Positions 1 through 7,372 of a stretch of DNA of 64,000 nt are shown here, piece after piece. The position numbers and the translations under genes are program-made. Location: assembly GCA_042408965.1 (NCBI GenBank), contig JBHOQN010000005.1, positions 1 through 64,000 of the forward strand. The letters are read 5' to 3'. The number at the start of each line of letters is the position of its first letter. Position 1 is the stretch's first letter. The notes under the pieces were generated by a model. That model ran no database searches and was not told where the DNA came from. It saw nothing but the letters and a program-made list of their open reading frames with translations. The DNA comes from Thermogemmatispora sp042408965. Lineage in GTDB: Bacteria > Chloroflexota > Ktedonobacteria > Ktedonobacterales > Ktedonobacteraceae.

Positions 1-20
1 GCGCCCTCTCCTTTCTGTGC

Positions 21-52
21 TTGACAATATCCCGATATATATATGATATACT
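21..52 (+). promoter_or_regulatory. Candidate tnpB promoter
   Basis: TTGACA at 21-26 is followed by an AT-rich stretch with TATGAT at 42-47 (15-base spacer) and TATACT at 47-52 (20-base spacer). Neither spacing is ideal. The tnpB ATG at 59 follows almost directly, so the transcript would have little or no leader. No ribosome binding site is visible. Confidence 0.4.
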
Positions 53-58
53 TTTTGT

Positions 59-1294
59 ATGGATAGAACGATCGTCGTACAACTCAACCCGACACCAGAG
101 CAAGCCCGTAGCCTCAAAACCACGCTTGAGCAGTATACCGCCTGCTTCAATGCCGTCTGTCGCGAGGGATTTACGACAGGATGCAGCAATGGAGTGGAGT
201 TGCACAAACGGACGTATTACTCTCTTCGGGCTGAATCTCCTGACCTTCCTGCTCAACTGGTTTGTTCGGCCCGTGTCAAAGCGACGGAAGCGGTCAAATC
301 GGCCTTGACCTGGAAGATCAAGAAGGAACAGACCTATTCCAAACGGGTTGAAACAGCCAGGAAGCAAGGCAAGCCCCTTCCTGTATTCAAGCCTGTTCGC
401 TGTCCTCACAGTGAGATGGTCTGTATCCGCTATGACCAACGTTCCTATTGGGTCAAATGGGAGACGTTCACCTGTAGCGTTGCTACCGTCAACGGGCGCG
501 TGGCATTGCCTTTCACGGTTCCCGCTCACCTGAGGCAGTACGTTGGGTATCAGGTCTGTAGTGCTGATTTGTGCTCCCGTCAAGGACGTTTCACCCTTCA
601 CATCGTTGTATCCCTTCCTGAACCCGTTGTAGTCCCCTCTCAAGAAGTGATCGGGGTTGACCTGGGTCTCAATCGTCCTGCTGTGACTTCCAACCGTCAA
701 TTCCTGGGTGAGAAGCGATGGAAAGAGCAGGAACGGCGTCTCTTTCGCCTCAAGAGAAAGCTGCAAGCTAAAGGCACTCGCTCGGCAAAGCGCCACCTCA
801 AGAAGCTGAGCAAGAAACAGTTTCGGCAACGCAGAGACCATGACCATGTGTTGAGTAAACGTATGGTAGAGAACGCAACCCCCGGCAGCACCATTGTACT
901 TGAGAACTTGACGAACATTCGAGAGACCTCGAAAATTGAGCAGAAAGAGACGAAACGCCGCTTGCATAGTTGGTCGTTTGCACAACTGTATTCGTTTGTT
1001 GAGTACAAAGCACAGGCACGAGGGATTGCTGTCGTCAAGATCGACCCCCGGCATACCTCGCAAACTTGTTCGCGTTGTGGCTATCAGCATCGTGCGAATC
1101 GTCGTTCTCAACGTCTCTTCCTCTGTCGTTCCTGTGGCTATCAACTCCATGCCGACCTGAATGCTGCTTATAACATTCGAGAGAAGTACCTGGCTTCTCT
1201 TGCTCAGGATGGTACATCTGTCCTGAGTGGGCCGACCTGTCAGGCGGCCTCTCGTGTCGGCTCTTCGGAGCCAGATGCAAGCCCCCGCCTTTAG
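59..1294 (+). CDS. tnpB: TnpB, RNA-guided transposon-encoded nuclease (OrfB family)
   Basis: This 411-residue protein belongs to the OrfB/TnpB family, RNA-guided nucleases of IS200/IS605 elements and relatives of Cas12. The RuvC-like catalytic residues all appear present: D201 in GVDLGLN, E282 in VLENLTNIRE and D366 in HADLNAAYNI. A four-cysteine zinc ribbon (C337, C340, C356, C359) sits in the usual place between the second and third acidic residues, after the family motif DPRHTSQTCSRCG. Length is normal (about 370-420). The N-terminal helix-turn-helix region is complete. The gene seems undamaged, so the nuclease may be active. It has no adjacent tnpA, so any movement would need a transposase supplied in trans. 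Confidence 0.93.
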   Translation: MDRTIVVQLNPTPEQARSLKTTLEQYTACFNAVCREGFTTGCSNGVELHKRTYYSLRAESPDLPAQLVCSARVKATEAVKSALTWKIKKEQTYSKRVETARKQGKPLPVFKPVRCPHSEMVCIRYDQRSYWVKWETFTCSVATVNGRVALPFTVPAHLRQYVGYQVCSADLCSRQGRFTLHIVVSLPEPVVVPSQEVIGVDLGLNRPAVTSNRQFLGEKRWKEQERRLFRLKRKLQAKGTRSAKRHLKKLSKKQFRQRRDHDHVLSKRMVENATPGSTIVLENLTNIRETSKIEQKETKRRLHSWSFAQLYSFVEYKAQARGIAVVKIDPRHTSQTCSRCGYQHRANRRSQRLFLCRSCGYQLHADLNAAYNIREKYLASLAQDGTSVLSGPTCQAASRVGSSEPDASPRL

Positions 1295-1302
1295 GCGTGG
1301 GG

Positions 1303-1688
1303 TTCACCTGACCCGCGAGTATAACCGCCGCACCGGAGCCACGGTCCTCCTCACCAGCCATTACATGGCCGATGTAGAAGCCCTCTGCCGGCGGGTGATT
1401 CTGATCCATCATGGCAGGATGCTCTTCGATGGCGCCCTTGAGCGTCTGGTCGAGCGCTTCTCGCCCTACAAGACGATCGTGGTTCGTCTGGAGGAGCCAG
1501 TCGCTCCAGAGGGCTACGGCGAGATCGTTGCCTGCGACGAAGATCGAATCACGCTGCGAGCGCCAAAGGCTGACGTGCCCCATCTCACCGGGCGCCTGCT
1601 GGCCGAGCTGCCAGTCGTCGACCTGAGCGTGGAGGACGCACCGATCGAGGCTGTTATTGAGCAGATCTTCACCCAGGAGGTTGTTTGA
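1303..1688 (+). pseudogene. 3' fragment of ABC-2 exporter ATPase gene, cut by the IS element
   Basis: Translation after the IS hairpin resumes in an ABC ATPase: REYNRRTGATVLLTSHYMAD holds the H-loop histidine, followed by the typical C-terminal extension of the ABC-2 multidrug/antibiotic exporter ATPases (COG4586-like). Walker A, Q-loop, signature and Walker B are missing and would lie upstream of the window. The fragment runs to TGA at 1686-1688, and the permease gene follows with a few bases of spacing. Unless an internal start is used, this cannot make a working ATPase. The fragment has no stops or frameshifts, which suggests a recent insertion. Confidence 0.82.
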
Positions 1689-1692
1689 CGCT

Positions 1693-2496
1693 ATGGGCTA
1701 CTGGCTCACAGTCTATCGGCAGCGACTGAAAACAGCACTGGCCGAACAGCTCCAGTACCGCGCGGCGCTCGTCATCTGGCTGACCGAGGTAGCTCTGGGG
1801 CCGGCGGTCTCGATCAGCGTCTGGTCGACGGTGGCCAGCGGCGAGGGTGGTGCGGTCAACGGCTACACAGCCCCCGGTTTTGCGGCCTACTTTATCGCGA
1901 CCATGCTGGTCAACTACGTCACTCAGACGTGGGTCTTCTGGGACTTTGGCAGGCGCGTGCGCCAGGGTGAGTTTTCTCCGCTACTCCTGCGCCCGATCCA
2001 CCCGGTGCATGCTGATATAGCCGATCACATCGCTTATAAGATCCTGATGTTCCCCATCATTGTCCTCGTAGGAAGTGTGCTCACCTATGCCTTCCACGCC
2101 ATGTTCGCCATCTCGTGGGCGTCACTTGGAGCATTTCTGGCTGCTCTGCTGCTGGCCTTCGCCCTCCGCTTTACCCTGGAGTGGACGCTGGCCCTGCTGG
2201 CATTCTGGCTCACGCAGGTCACCGTGATCAACCAGCTCTATGTCGTCGTGGTGCTCTTTCTCTCAGGGCAGCTTGTGCCGCTGACCTTCCTGCCCACCGC
2301 GCTGCAGACGCTGACGAACTGGCTGCCCTTCCAGTGGATGATCGCTTTCCCGGCGGAGGTTCTTCTGAAGCGTCTGTCACCCACACAGCTGCTCGTTGGC
2401 TTCACGGCGCAGCTCGTCTGGCTGCTGGCCGCTCAGGTGCTGCTGCGTATCACCTGGAGCAGAGGGATCAGACGCTACACGGCTGTAGGAGGTTAG
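1693..2496 (+). CDS. ABC-2 type exporter permease (first subunit)
   Basis: A 267-residue hydrophobic protein with about six membrane segments, resembling the COG4587/DUF990 permeases that pair with a COG4586 ATPase and a COG3694 permease. The region RRVRQGEFSPLLLRPIHPV is the usual cytoplasmic loop of these permeases (QGxxxxxLLRP). ATG at 1693 is chosen because it starts the family-like N-terminus; TTG at 1681 is an in-frame alternative nearer to AGGAGG at 1674-1679. The substrate is unknown. With the ATPase gene broken, the exporter is probably inactive or polar-silenced in this strain. Confidence 0.82.
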   Translation: MGYWLTVYRQRLKTALAEQLQYRAALVIWLTEVALGPAVSISVWSTVASGEGGAVNGYTAPGFAAYFIATMLVNYVTQTWVFWDFGRRVRQGEFSPLLLRPIHPVHADIADHIAYKILMFPIIVLVGSVLTYAFHAMFAISWASLGAFLAALLLAFALRFTLEWTLALLAFWLTQVTVINQLYVVVVLFLSGQLVPLTFLPTALQTLTNWLPFQWMIAFPAEVLLKRLSPTQLLVGFTAQLVWLLAAQVLLRITWSRGIRRYTAVGG

Positions 2497-2505
2497 GAGA
2501 CAGTG

Positions 2506-3291
2506 ATGAGTTATGTTCGTCTGGTCTGGACCTTTGTTCGCGTCAGCATGCTGAGAGAGCTGGCCTACCGGGCCAGTTTCTGGCTCCAGGTGGTGCAGTC
2601 GCTGCTCGATCTGGGGACCGCGCTGCTCATGGTGAGCGTCGTCTTCAGCTATACTCAGCGCCTCAATGGCTGGCGGGCCGATGAGCTGCTCACGCTCATC
2701 GGTATCTACTTCCTTGCTGGTGGGGCCATCAATATGCTCGTGGTGCCTGGCATAGCCCGCCTGATCGAGCAGGTACGCGAGGGCACCCTCGACTATGTGC
2801 TGACCAGGCCCGAAGAGGCGCAGTTGCTGGTCAGCGTGCAGCAGATCGACGTCTGGAAGCTACTGGACGTCCTCCTGGGGCTGGGGCTAGTGCTGGCCTC
2901 GGCCGTCTGGCGTGGCGTTCTGCCCGACTTCCTGCAGATGCTGGCCTTCGCCCTGACTCTGCTGGCCGGGATCATGGTCATGTACAGCTTTGTGCTCTTC
3001 CTGGCCACGCTCTCCTTCTGGTATGTGCGCATGGAGAATATCCTGGTTATCTTTGAAAGCATGTACGAGGCGGGACGCTGGCCAGTGGATGTCTACCCAG
3101 GCTGGCTGCGAGCCACCCTGACCTTTCTTGTCCCGGTGGCCTTTGCCGTCACAGTGCCAGCAGAGGCGCTGACGCAGCGCCTGGCCTGGTACGTGCTGCT
3201 GACCAGCCTCGGACTGGCGGTTCTAGCCGCCCTGGGATCGCGCCTCTTCTGGAAGAGGGCGATCCGCTACTATAGTGGTGCCTCCTCCTGA
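2506..3291 (+). CDS. ABC-2 type exporter permease (second subunit)
   Basis: A 261-residue membrane protein with about six hydrophobic segments, similar to COG3694 permeases. IEQVREGTLDYVLTRPE is the equivalent loop (EGxLDxxLxRP) of this subunit. ATG at 2506 follows AGGAGA at 2494-2499; GTG at 2503 is an alternative. It is separated from the first permease by only 9 bases, so the two are co-transcribed. Together with the upstream ATPase fragment it forms the classic three-gene exporter of unknown substrate. Confidence 0.83.
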   Translation: MSYVRLVWTFVRVSMLRELAYRASFWLQVVQSLLDLGTALLMVSVVFSYTQRLNGWRADELLTLIGIYFLAGGAINMLVVPGIARLIEQVREGTLDYVLTRPEEAQLLVSVQQIDVWKLLDVLLGLGLVLASAVWRGVLPDFLQMLAFALTLLAGIMVMYSFVLFLATLSFWYVRMENILVIFESMYEAGRWPVDVYPGWLRATLTFLVPVAFAVTVPAEALTQRLAWYVLLTSLGLAVLAALGSRLFWKRAIRYYSGASS

Positions 3292-3307
3292 TCGCAGCCA
3301 CTGGCTG

Positions 3308-3330
3308 CGGCAGCGACCTCTTCGCTGCCG
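3308..3330 (+). terminator. Hairpin after the ABC permease genes
   Basis: Arms CGGCAGCGA (3308-3316) and TCGCTGCCG (3322-3330) form a 9-bp perfect stem with a 5-base loop, 16 bases after the permease stop. There is no U-tract, so termination efficiency is uncertain. Confidence 0.5.
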
Positions 3331-3331
3331 C

Positions 3332-3360
3332 TTGACTTCCGGCACAAGATGTGGTATTGT
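3332..3360 (+). promoter_or_regulatory. Promoter of the nrdA-nrdB-metE operon
   Basis: TTGACT (3332-3337), a 17-base spacer and TATTGT (3355-3360) make a good sigma-70-type promoter, with a predicted start near 3367. The -10 box lies inside the left arm of the inverted repeat at 3342-3388. The transcript would run straight into the cobalamin aptamer. Confidence 0.6.
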
Positions 3361-3388
3361 ACGGCTCGTACAATACCACATCTTGTGC
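3342..3388. repeat. 21-bp perfect inverted repeat over the -10 region and start site
   Basis: The arms at 3342-3362 and 3368-3388 are exact reverse complements around the loop GGCTC, with core TGTGGTATTGTAC on the left arm. The repeat covers the -10 box and the predicted start of the riboswitch operon. It could be an operator for a dimeric repressor, a bidirectional terminator (no U-tract is seen), or a short element remnant. It does not match an NrdR box pair by eye. Confidence 0.8.
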
Positions 3389-3397
3389 TCATTCGCA

Positions 3398-3550
<153 letters not shown>

Positions 3551-3656
3551 TGGTATGGCTCAATCCCTTCGCGTGAAAGGGTAGACCAGAGCGTGTGCTC
3601 TCCCCACGCTGGTGGCCCGACCGGCCCCGGCATGGAGCACGTCCGATCGCTGTCAG

Positions 3657-3688
3657 ACCTGTTCTCGTCGAGGGAACAGGTTTTTTTT
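3657..3688 (+). terminator. Riboswitch-controlled intrinsic terminator
   Basis: ACCTGTTC (3657-3664) pairs with GAACAGGT (3674-3681) and runs into a tract of eight T residues (3681-3688). It lies between the B12 aptamer and the nrdA start, 93 bases before ATG. This is the clearest intrinsic terminator in the window and most likely the OFF structure when cobalamin is bound. Confidence 0.88.
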
Positions 3689-3781
3689 GCCAGGCGAATG
3701 AGTGGACGACATTCTATCGGAAACCAGTGGGCCGCCTGTACCGCCGGTCGGCAGCATGGTTCCGACTCTCCAGAGGAGGTT

Positions 3782-6256
3782 ATGATGACAATGTTCTCAG
3801 GACGTCCGACGCAGGTTGCACCTGCTGCCACGCCCGATCCGGCGCGTGTGCTTGCTGAAGTCTGCGCGGGCTTTGAAGATCATCTTGATCTGCCGCAGTT
3901 GTGCGCTGAAGTTGAGGCCACACTCTGCGCAGGACTCAGCGAGCAGGAGATATGGCAGGCGCTGCTGCTGACTGCCCGGGCGCATATCGAACGTGAGCCT
4001 GTCTTTACCTATATCAGCGCACGTATCCTCTTGCTCTCTCTCTATCGCGAGGCCCTGGACCCACTGAGCGACTTCGCTACGAGCTTGCAAGACGCCGCGG
4101 CCATCTACCGATCCTATCTGCCAGCGTATCTCCAGCGCGGCGTCGCTACAGGTCTGCTCGACGAGCGGCTGCTGACCTTCGACCTCGACCGCCTGGCCCA
4201 AGCCATCCAGCCCGAGCGCGATCTGCTCTTCACCTATCCTGGCCTGCAGACGCTCTACGATCGCTACCTGCTGCAGTCCGAGGGGCAGCGCTTTGAACTG
4301 CCTCAGTTCCTCTGGCTGCGCGTTGCCATGGGCCTGGCCCTGAACGAGCAGCAGAGAGAGGAGCGTGCCATCGAGTTCTATGAGATCCTCTCGCAGTTCT
4401 ACTTCACGCCCGCCACGCCCACCCTCTTCAATGCCGGCACCTCCCATCCACAGCTCTCATCCTGCTATCTGACGACCATCAATGACGATCTCCGGCACAT
4501 CTTTAAATGTATTCAAGACAACGCTCTGCTCTCCAAGTGGGCCGGCGGTCTGGGCAACGACTGGACGCGCGTCCGCGCCCTGGGGGCTCATATTCGCGGC
4601 ACCAACGGCAGCAGCCAGGGGGTGATTCCCTTCCTCAAAGTTGTCAACGATACCGCCGTCGCCGTGAACCAGGGCGGCAAGCGCAAGGGCGCCGTCTGCG
4701 CCTATCTGGAGAACTGGCACCTGGATATCGAAGACTTCCTCGATCTGCGGCGCAATACCGGCGATGAGCGCCGTCGCACACATGACCTGCATACGGCCTG
4801 CTGGATCTCCGATGAGTTCATGCGGCGTGTCGCCACTGGCGAGCACTGGACACTCTTCAGCCCCGATGAGGTGCCGGATCTGCATGAACTCTACGGCCAG
4901 GCCTTTGCTCGCCGCTATCGTGAGTACGAGCAGATGGCCGATGAAGGCAGAATCAGGCTCTTCAAGCGCCTCCCCGCAGTTGACCTCTGGCGTAAAATGC
5001 TCACGCGCCTCTTCGAGACCGGCCATCCCTGGCTCACCTGGAAAGATCCGGCCAACCTGCGCTCACCCCAGGATCACGCCGGCGTGATCCATAGCAGCAA
5101 CCTCTGCACCGAGATTCTGCTGAACACCTCCGAAGAGGAGACAGCCGTCTGCAACCTGGGGTCGCTCAACCTGGTCGCCCATCTGCGCGGCGGCCAGCTC
5201 GATCATCAGCAGTTACAGTCGACCATTCGTACAGCCATGCGGATGCTCGATAATGTGGTTGACCTGAATTATTACCCTACGCCTGAGGCACGCACGGCCA
5301 ACCTGCGTCATCGCCCCGTGGGCCTGGGGATCATGGGCTTTCAGGATGCGCTCTTCACGCTCGGCCTCAGCTACGCCTCTGAGGAGGCCGTAGAGTTCGC
5401 CGATCGCAGTATGGAGGCCATCGCTTACTATGCGATCCTGGCCTCCAGCGAGCTTGCCGCCGAACGCGGTTGTTACCCCAGCTACCCTGGCTCCAAATGG
5501 CAGCGCGGCCTGCTCCCCATGGACACCCTCGACCTGCTGGAGCGCGAGCGTGGTCTTCCCCTTGAGGTGGATCGCAGCCAGACCCTCGACTGGGAGCGGG
5601 TGCGCGCCCATATTCGCGCACATGGCATGCGCAACAGCAACGTCATGGCCATCGCGCCGACCGCCACCATCTCGCTGATTGTGGGAGTCAGCCCCTCGAT
5701 CGAGCCGATCTATAAACATCTCTACGTCAAGAGCACCCTCTCCGGAGAATTCACCACCGTCAACACCTTCCTGGTAAACGATCTCAAGGCCGCAGGTCTC
5801 TGGCAGGCCGAGATGCTGGAGGCGCTCAAGTACTACGATGGCTCGCTGCAGGAGCTCCCCCAGATTCCTGCAGCCTTGAAACAACGCTACCTGACCGCCT
5901 TCGAGATCGAGCCGCGCTGGCTCATCGAGTGCGCCAGCCGTCGCCAGAAGTGGATCGACATGGGTCAGTCGCTCAACCTCTATCTGGCCACCCCCAGCGG
6001 AAAACACCTGCATGAGATCTACATGCTCGCCTGGAAGAAAGGTCTCAAGACGACCTATTACCTGCGCACCCTGGCTGCCACTCAGGTAGAGAAATCCACG
6101 GTGGATATCAATCGCTGGGGCATTCAGCCACGCTGGATGAAGCATAGCAGCCCCTCCAGCGCCATCCAGGTCAGTCGTGAGGGGCTACGGAACGAGAACG
6201 GCGCCCCGCCGTCTGCGGCCTGCTCGCTCGACGAAGACTGCGAAGCGTGCCAGTAG
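3782..6256 (+). CDS. nrdA: Ribonucleoside-diphosphate reductase, class I large subunit
   Basis: This 824-residue catalytic subunit reduces ribonucleotides to deoxyribonucleotides. Visible active-site features are C228 (SSCYL) and C457 (AVCNLGSLNL), the redox pair; N440-C442-E444 (SNLCTEI), holding the thiyl-radical cysteine; the tandem tyrosines in TTYYLRTLAATQVEKS; and a C-terminal CEACQ swinging cysteine pair. The N-terminus begins at the end of where the ATP cone would be, and no cone motif is seen, so the overall activity site may be lacking. ATG at 3782 follows GAGGAGG at 3773-3779. A longer in-frame ORF reaches into the riboswitch region and is rejected. nrdB follows after 55 bases. Confidence 0.95.
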   Translation: MMTMFSGRPTQVAPAATPDPARVLAEVCAGFEDHLDLPQLCAEVEATLCAGLSEQEIWQALLLTARAHIEREPVFTYISARILLLSLYREALDPLSDFATSLQDAAAIYRSYLPAYLQRGVATGLLDERLLTFDLDRLAQAIQPERDLLFTYPGLQTLYDRYLLQSEGQRFELPQFLWLRVAMGLALNEQQREERAIEFYEILSQFYFTPATPTLFNAGTSHPQLSSCYLTTINDDLRHIFKCIQDNALLSKWAGGLGNDWTRVRALGAHIRGTNGSSQGVIPFLKVVNDTAVAVNQGGKRKGAVCAYLENWHLDIEDFLDLRRNTGDERRRTHDLHTACWISDEFMRRVATGEHWTLFSPDEVPDLHELYGQAFARRYREYEQMADEGRIRLFKRLPAVDLWRKMLTRLFETGHPWLTWKDPANLRSPQDHAGVIHSSNLCTEILLNTSEEETAVCNLGSLNLVAHLRGGQLDHQQLQSTIRTAMRMLDNVVDLNYYPTPEARTANLRHRPVGLGIMGFQDALFTLGLSYASEEAVEFADRSMEAIAYYAILASSELAAERGCYPSYPGSKWQRGLLPMDTLDLLERERGLPLEVDRSQTLDWERVRAHIRAHGMRNSNVMAIAPTATISLIVGVSPSIEPIYKHLYVKSTLSGEFTTVNTFLVNDLKAAGLWQAEMLEALKYYDGSLQELPQIPAALKQRYLTAFEIEPRWLIECASRRQKWIDMGQSLNLYLATPSGKHLHEIYMLAWKKGLKTTYYLRTLAATQVEKSTVDINRWGIQPRWMKHSSPSSAIQVSREGLRNENGAPPSAACSLDEDCEACQ

Positions 6257-6311
6257 GTGGTGTCTATCTCAGAGCGCCTTTGACAGAGCACGAGAGAGGA
6301 ACACAGAAGTC

Positions 6312-7343
6312 ATGAGTACCACACATAACGAGCAGGGTCTGCTCGCAGAGAAGCGCTTGATCAATGGACCGGCAGTCAGCGTCAATCAACTGATGCCGCT
6401 CAAATATCGCTGGGCCTGGGAGCACTACCTCAATGGCTGCGCCAATCACTGGATGCCCAACGAGGTGCCGATGGCCGGCGATATCGAGATCTGGCGCGGC
6501 CAGCGCCTCTCAGAGGCCGAGCGGCTCGTGATCATGCGCAACCTGGGCTTCTTCGCCACAGCCGAAAGCCTGGTCGGCAATAATCTGGTGCTGGCCATCT
6601 TCAAACACATTACCAACGCTGAATGTCGCCAGTATCTGCTGCGCCAGGCCTTTGAGGAAGCAGTGCATACCCATGCTTTTCTCTACATCGTCGAGAGCCT
6701 GGGCCTCGATGAGCGCGAGATCTTCACCATGTATCATCGAATCCCGGCCATCCAGCGCAAGGATGCCTTTGAGATGCAACTGACCTCGGCTCTCCTTGAT
6801 CCCACCTTCTCGACAGCAGACCCCCCACGCGCGCAGCAGTTTCTTGAGAATCTCGTTGGATACTATGTCATCATGGAGGGCATCTTCTTCTACAGTGGCT
6901 TTGCCATGATTCTCTCGTTTCATCGTCGCAACCTGATGACGGGCATTGGCCAACAGTTCCAGTACATCCTGCGCGATGAGACCATCCACCTGAACTTTGG
7001 CATCGATCTGATCAACGGGATCAGAGCCGAGAATCCAGACCTCTGGACACCGACCTTTGAGCAGCATATCATGGAGCTGATAGAGGAGGCCGTTGAGCTG
7101 GAGATCGCCTATGCTCGCGATTGCCTGCCAGAGGGGATCACCGGACTGCACGCGCCGGCCTTTGCGCGCTATGTGCGCCATATCGCCGATCGCAGGCTGG
7201 AGCGAATTGGCCTACCGGCCATCTACCATGATCCGCATCCGTTCCCCTGGCTGAGCGAGATCATCGATCTCAGTAAAGAGAAGAACTTCTTTGAAACGCG
7301 CGTGACCGAGTACCGCTCGGCTGCCACTCTGGAGTGGGACTGA
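6312..7343 (+). CDS. nrdB: Ribonucleotide reductase radical subunit, subclass Ic (Mn/Fe type)
   Basis: This 343-residue ferritin-like subunit makes the oxidant for NrdA. Metal ligands can be placed by spacing: E85, E116, H119, E189, E223 and H226. These match the Chlamydia trachomatis R2 ligands, each shifted by four. At the radical tyrosine position there is F123 (EAVHTHAFLYI), and the first ligand is Glu rather than Asp. Both are hallmarks of subclass Ic, which uses a Mn(IV)/Fe(III) centre instead of a tyrosyl radical (established for Chlamydia). The ATG is chosen because it gives the family-length N-terminus; AGAGAGGA lies 12-19 bases upstream. Confidence 0.94.
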   Translation: MSTTHNEQGLLAEKRLINGPAVSVNQLMPLKYRWAWEHYLNGCANHWMPNEVPMAGDIEIWRGQRLSEAERLVIMRNLGFFATAESLVGNNLVLAIFKHITNAECRQYLLRQAFEEAVHTHAFLYIVESLGLDEREIFTMYHRIPAIQRKDAFEMQLTSALLDPTFSTADPPRAQQFLENLVGYYVIMEGIFFYSGFAMILSFHRRNLMTGIGQQFQYILRDETIHLNFGIDLINGIRAENPDLWTPTFEQHIMELIEEAVELEIAYARDCLPEGITGLHAPAFARYVRHIADRRLERIGLPAIYHDPHPFPWLSEIIDLSKEKNFFETRVTEYRSAATLEWD

Positions 7344-7372
7344 GCACCCTCTGATTCTGAAAGGAACGATAT

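Larger units (their letters stand above)
1..1310 (+). mobile_element. IS200/IS605-type element carrying only tnpB (IS1341-like)
   Basis: The element consists of tnpB and an imperfect right-end hairpin at 1282-1302, with CCCCGCC and GGCGTGGGG arms around TTTA. This kind of subterminal hairpin is usual for the family. The tnpB stop codon lies inside the hairpin. No tnpA (Y1 transposase) is visible. The left end is at or before base 1, so the full length and target site cannot be read. Immediately after the hairpin the sequence becomes the 3' part of an ABC ATPase gene, which marks the right junction near 1303-1312. The guide (omega) RNA of such elements normally overlaps the 3' end of tnpB and the right end; this is inferred from the family. 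Confidence 0.8.
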
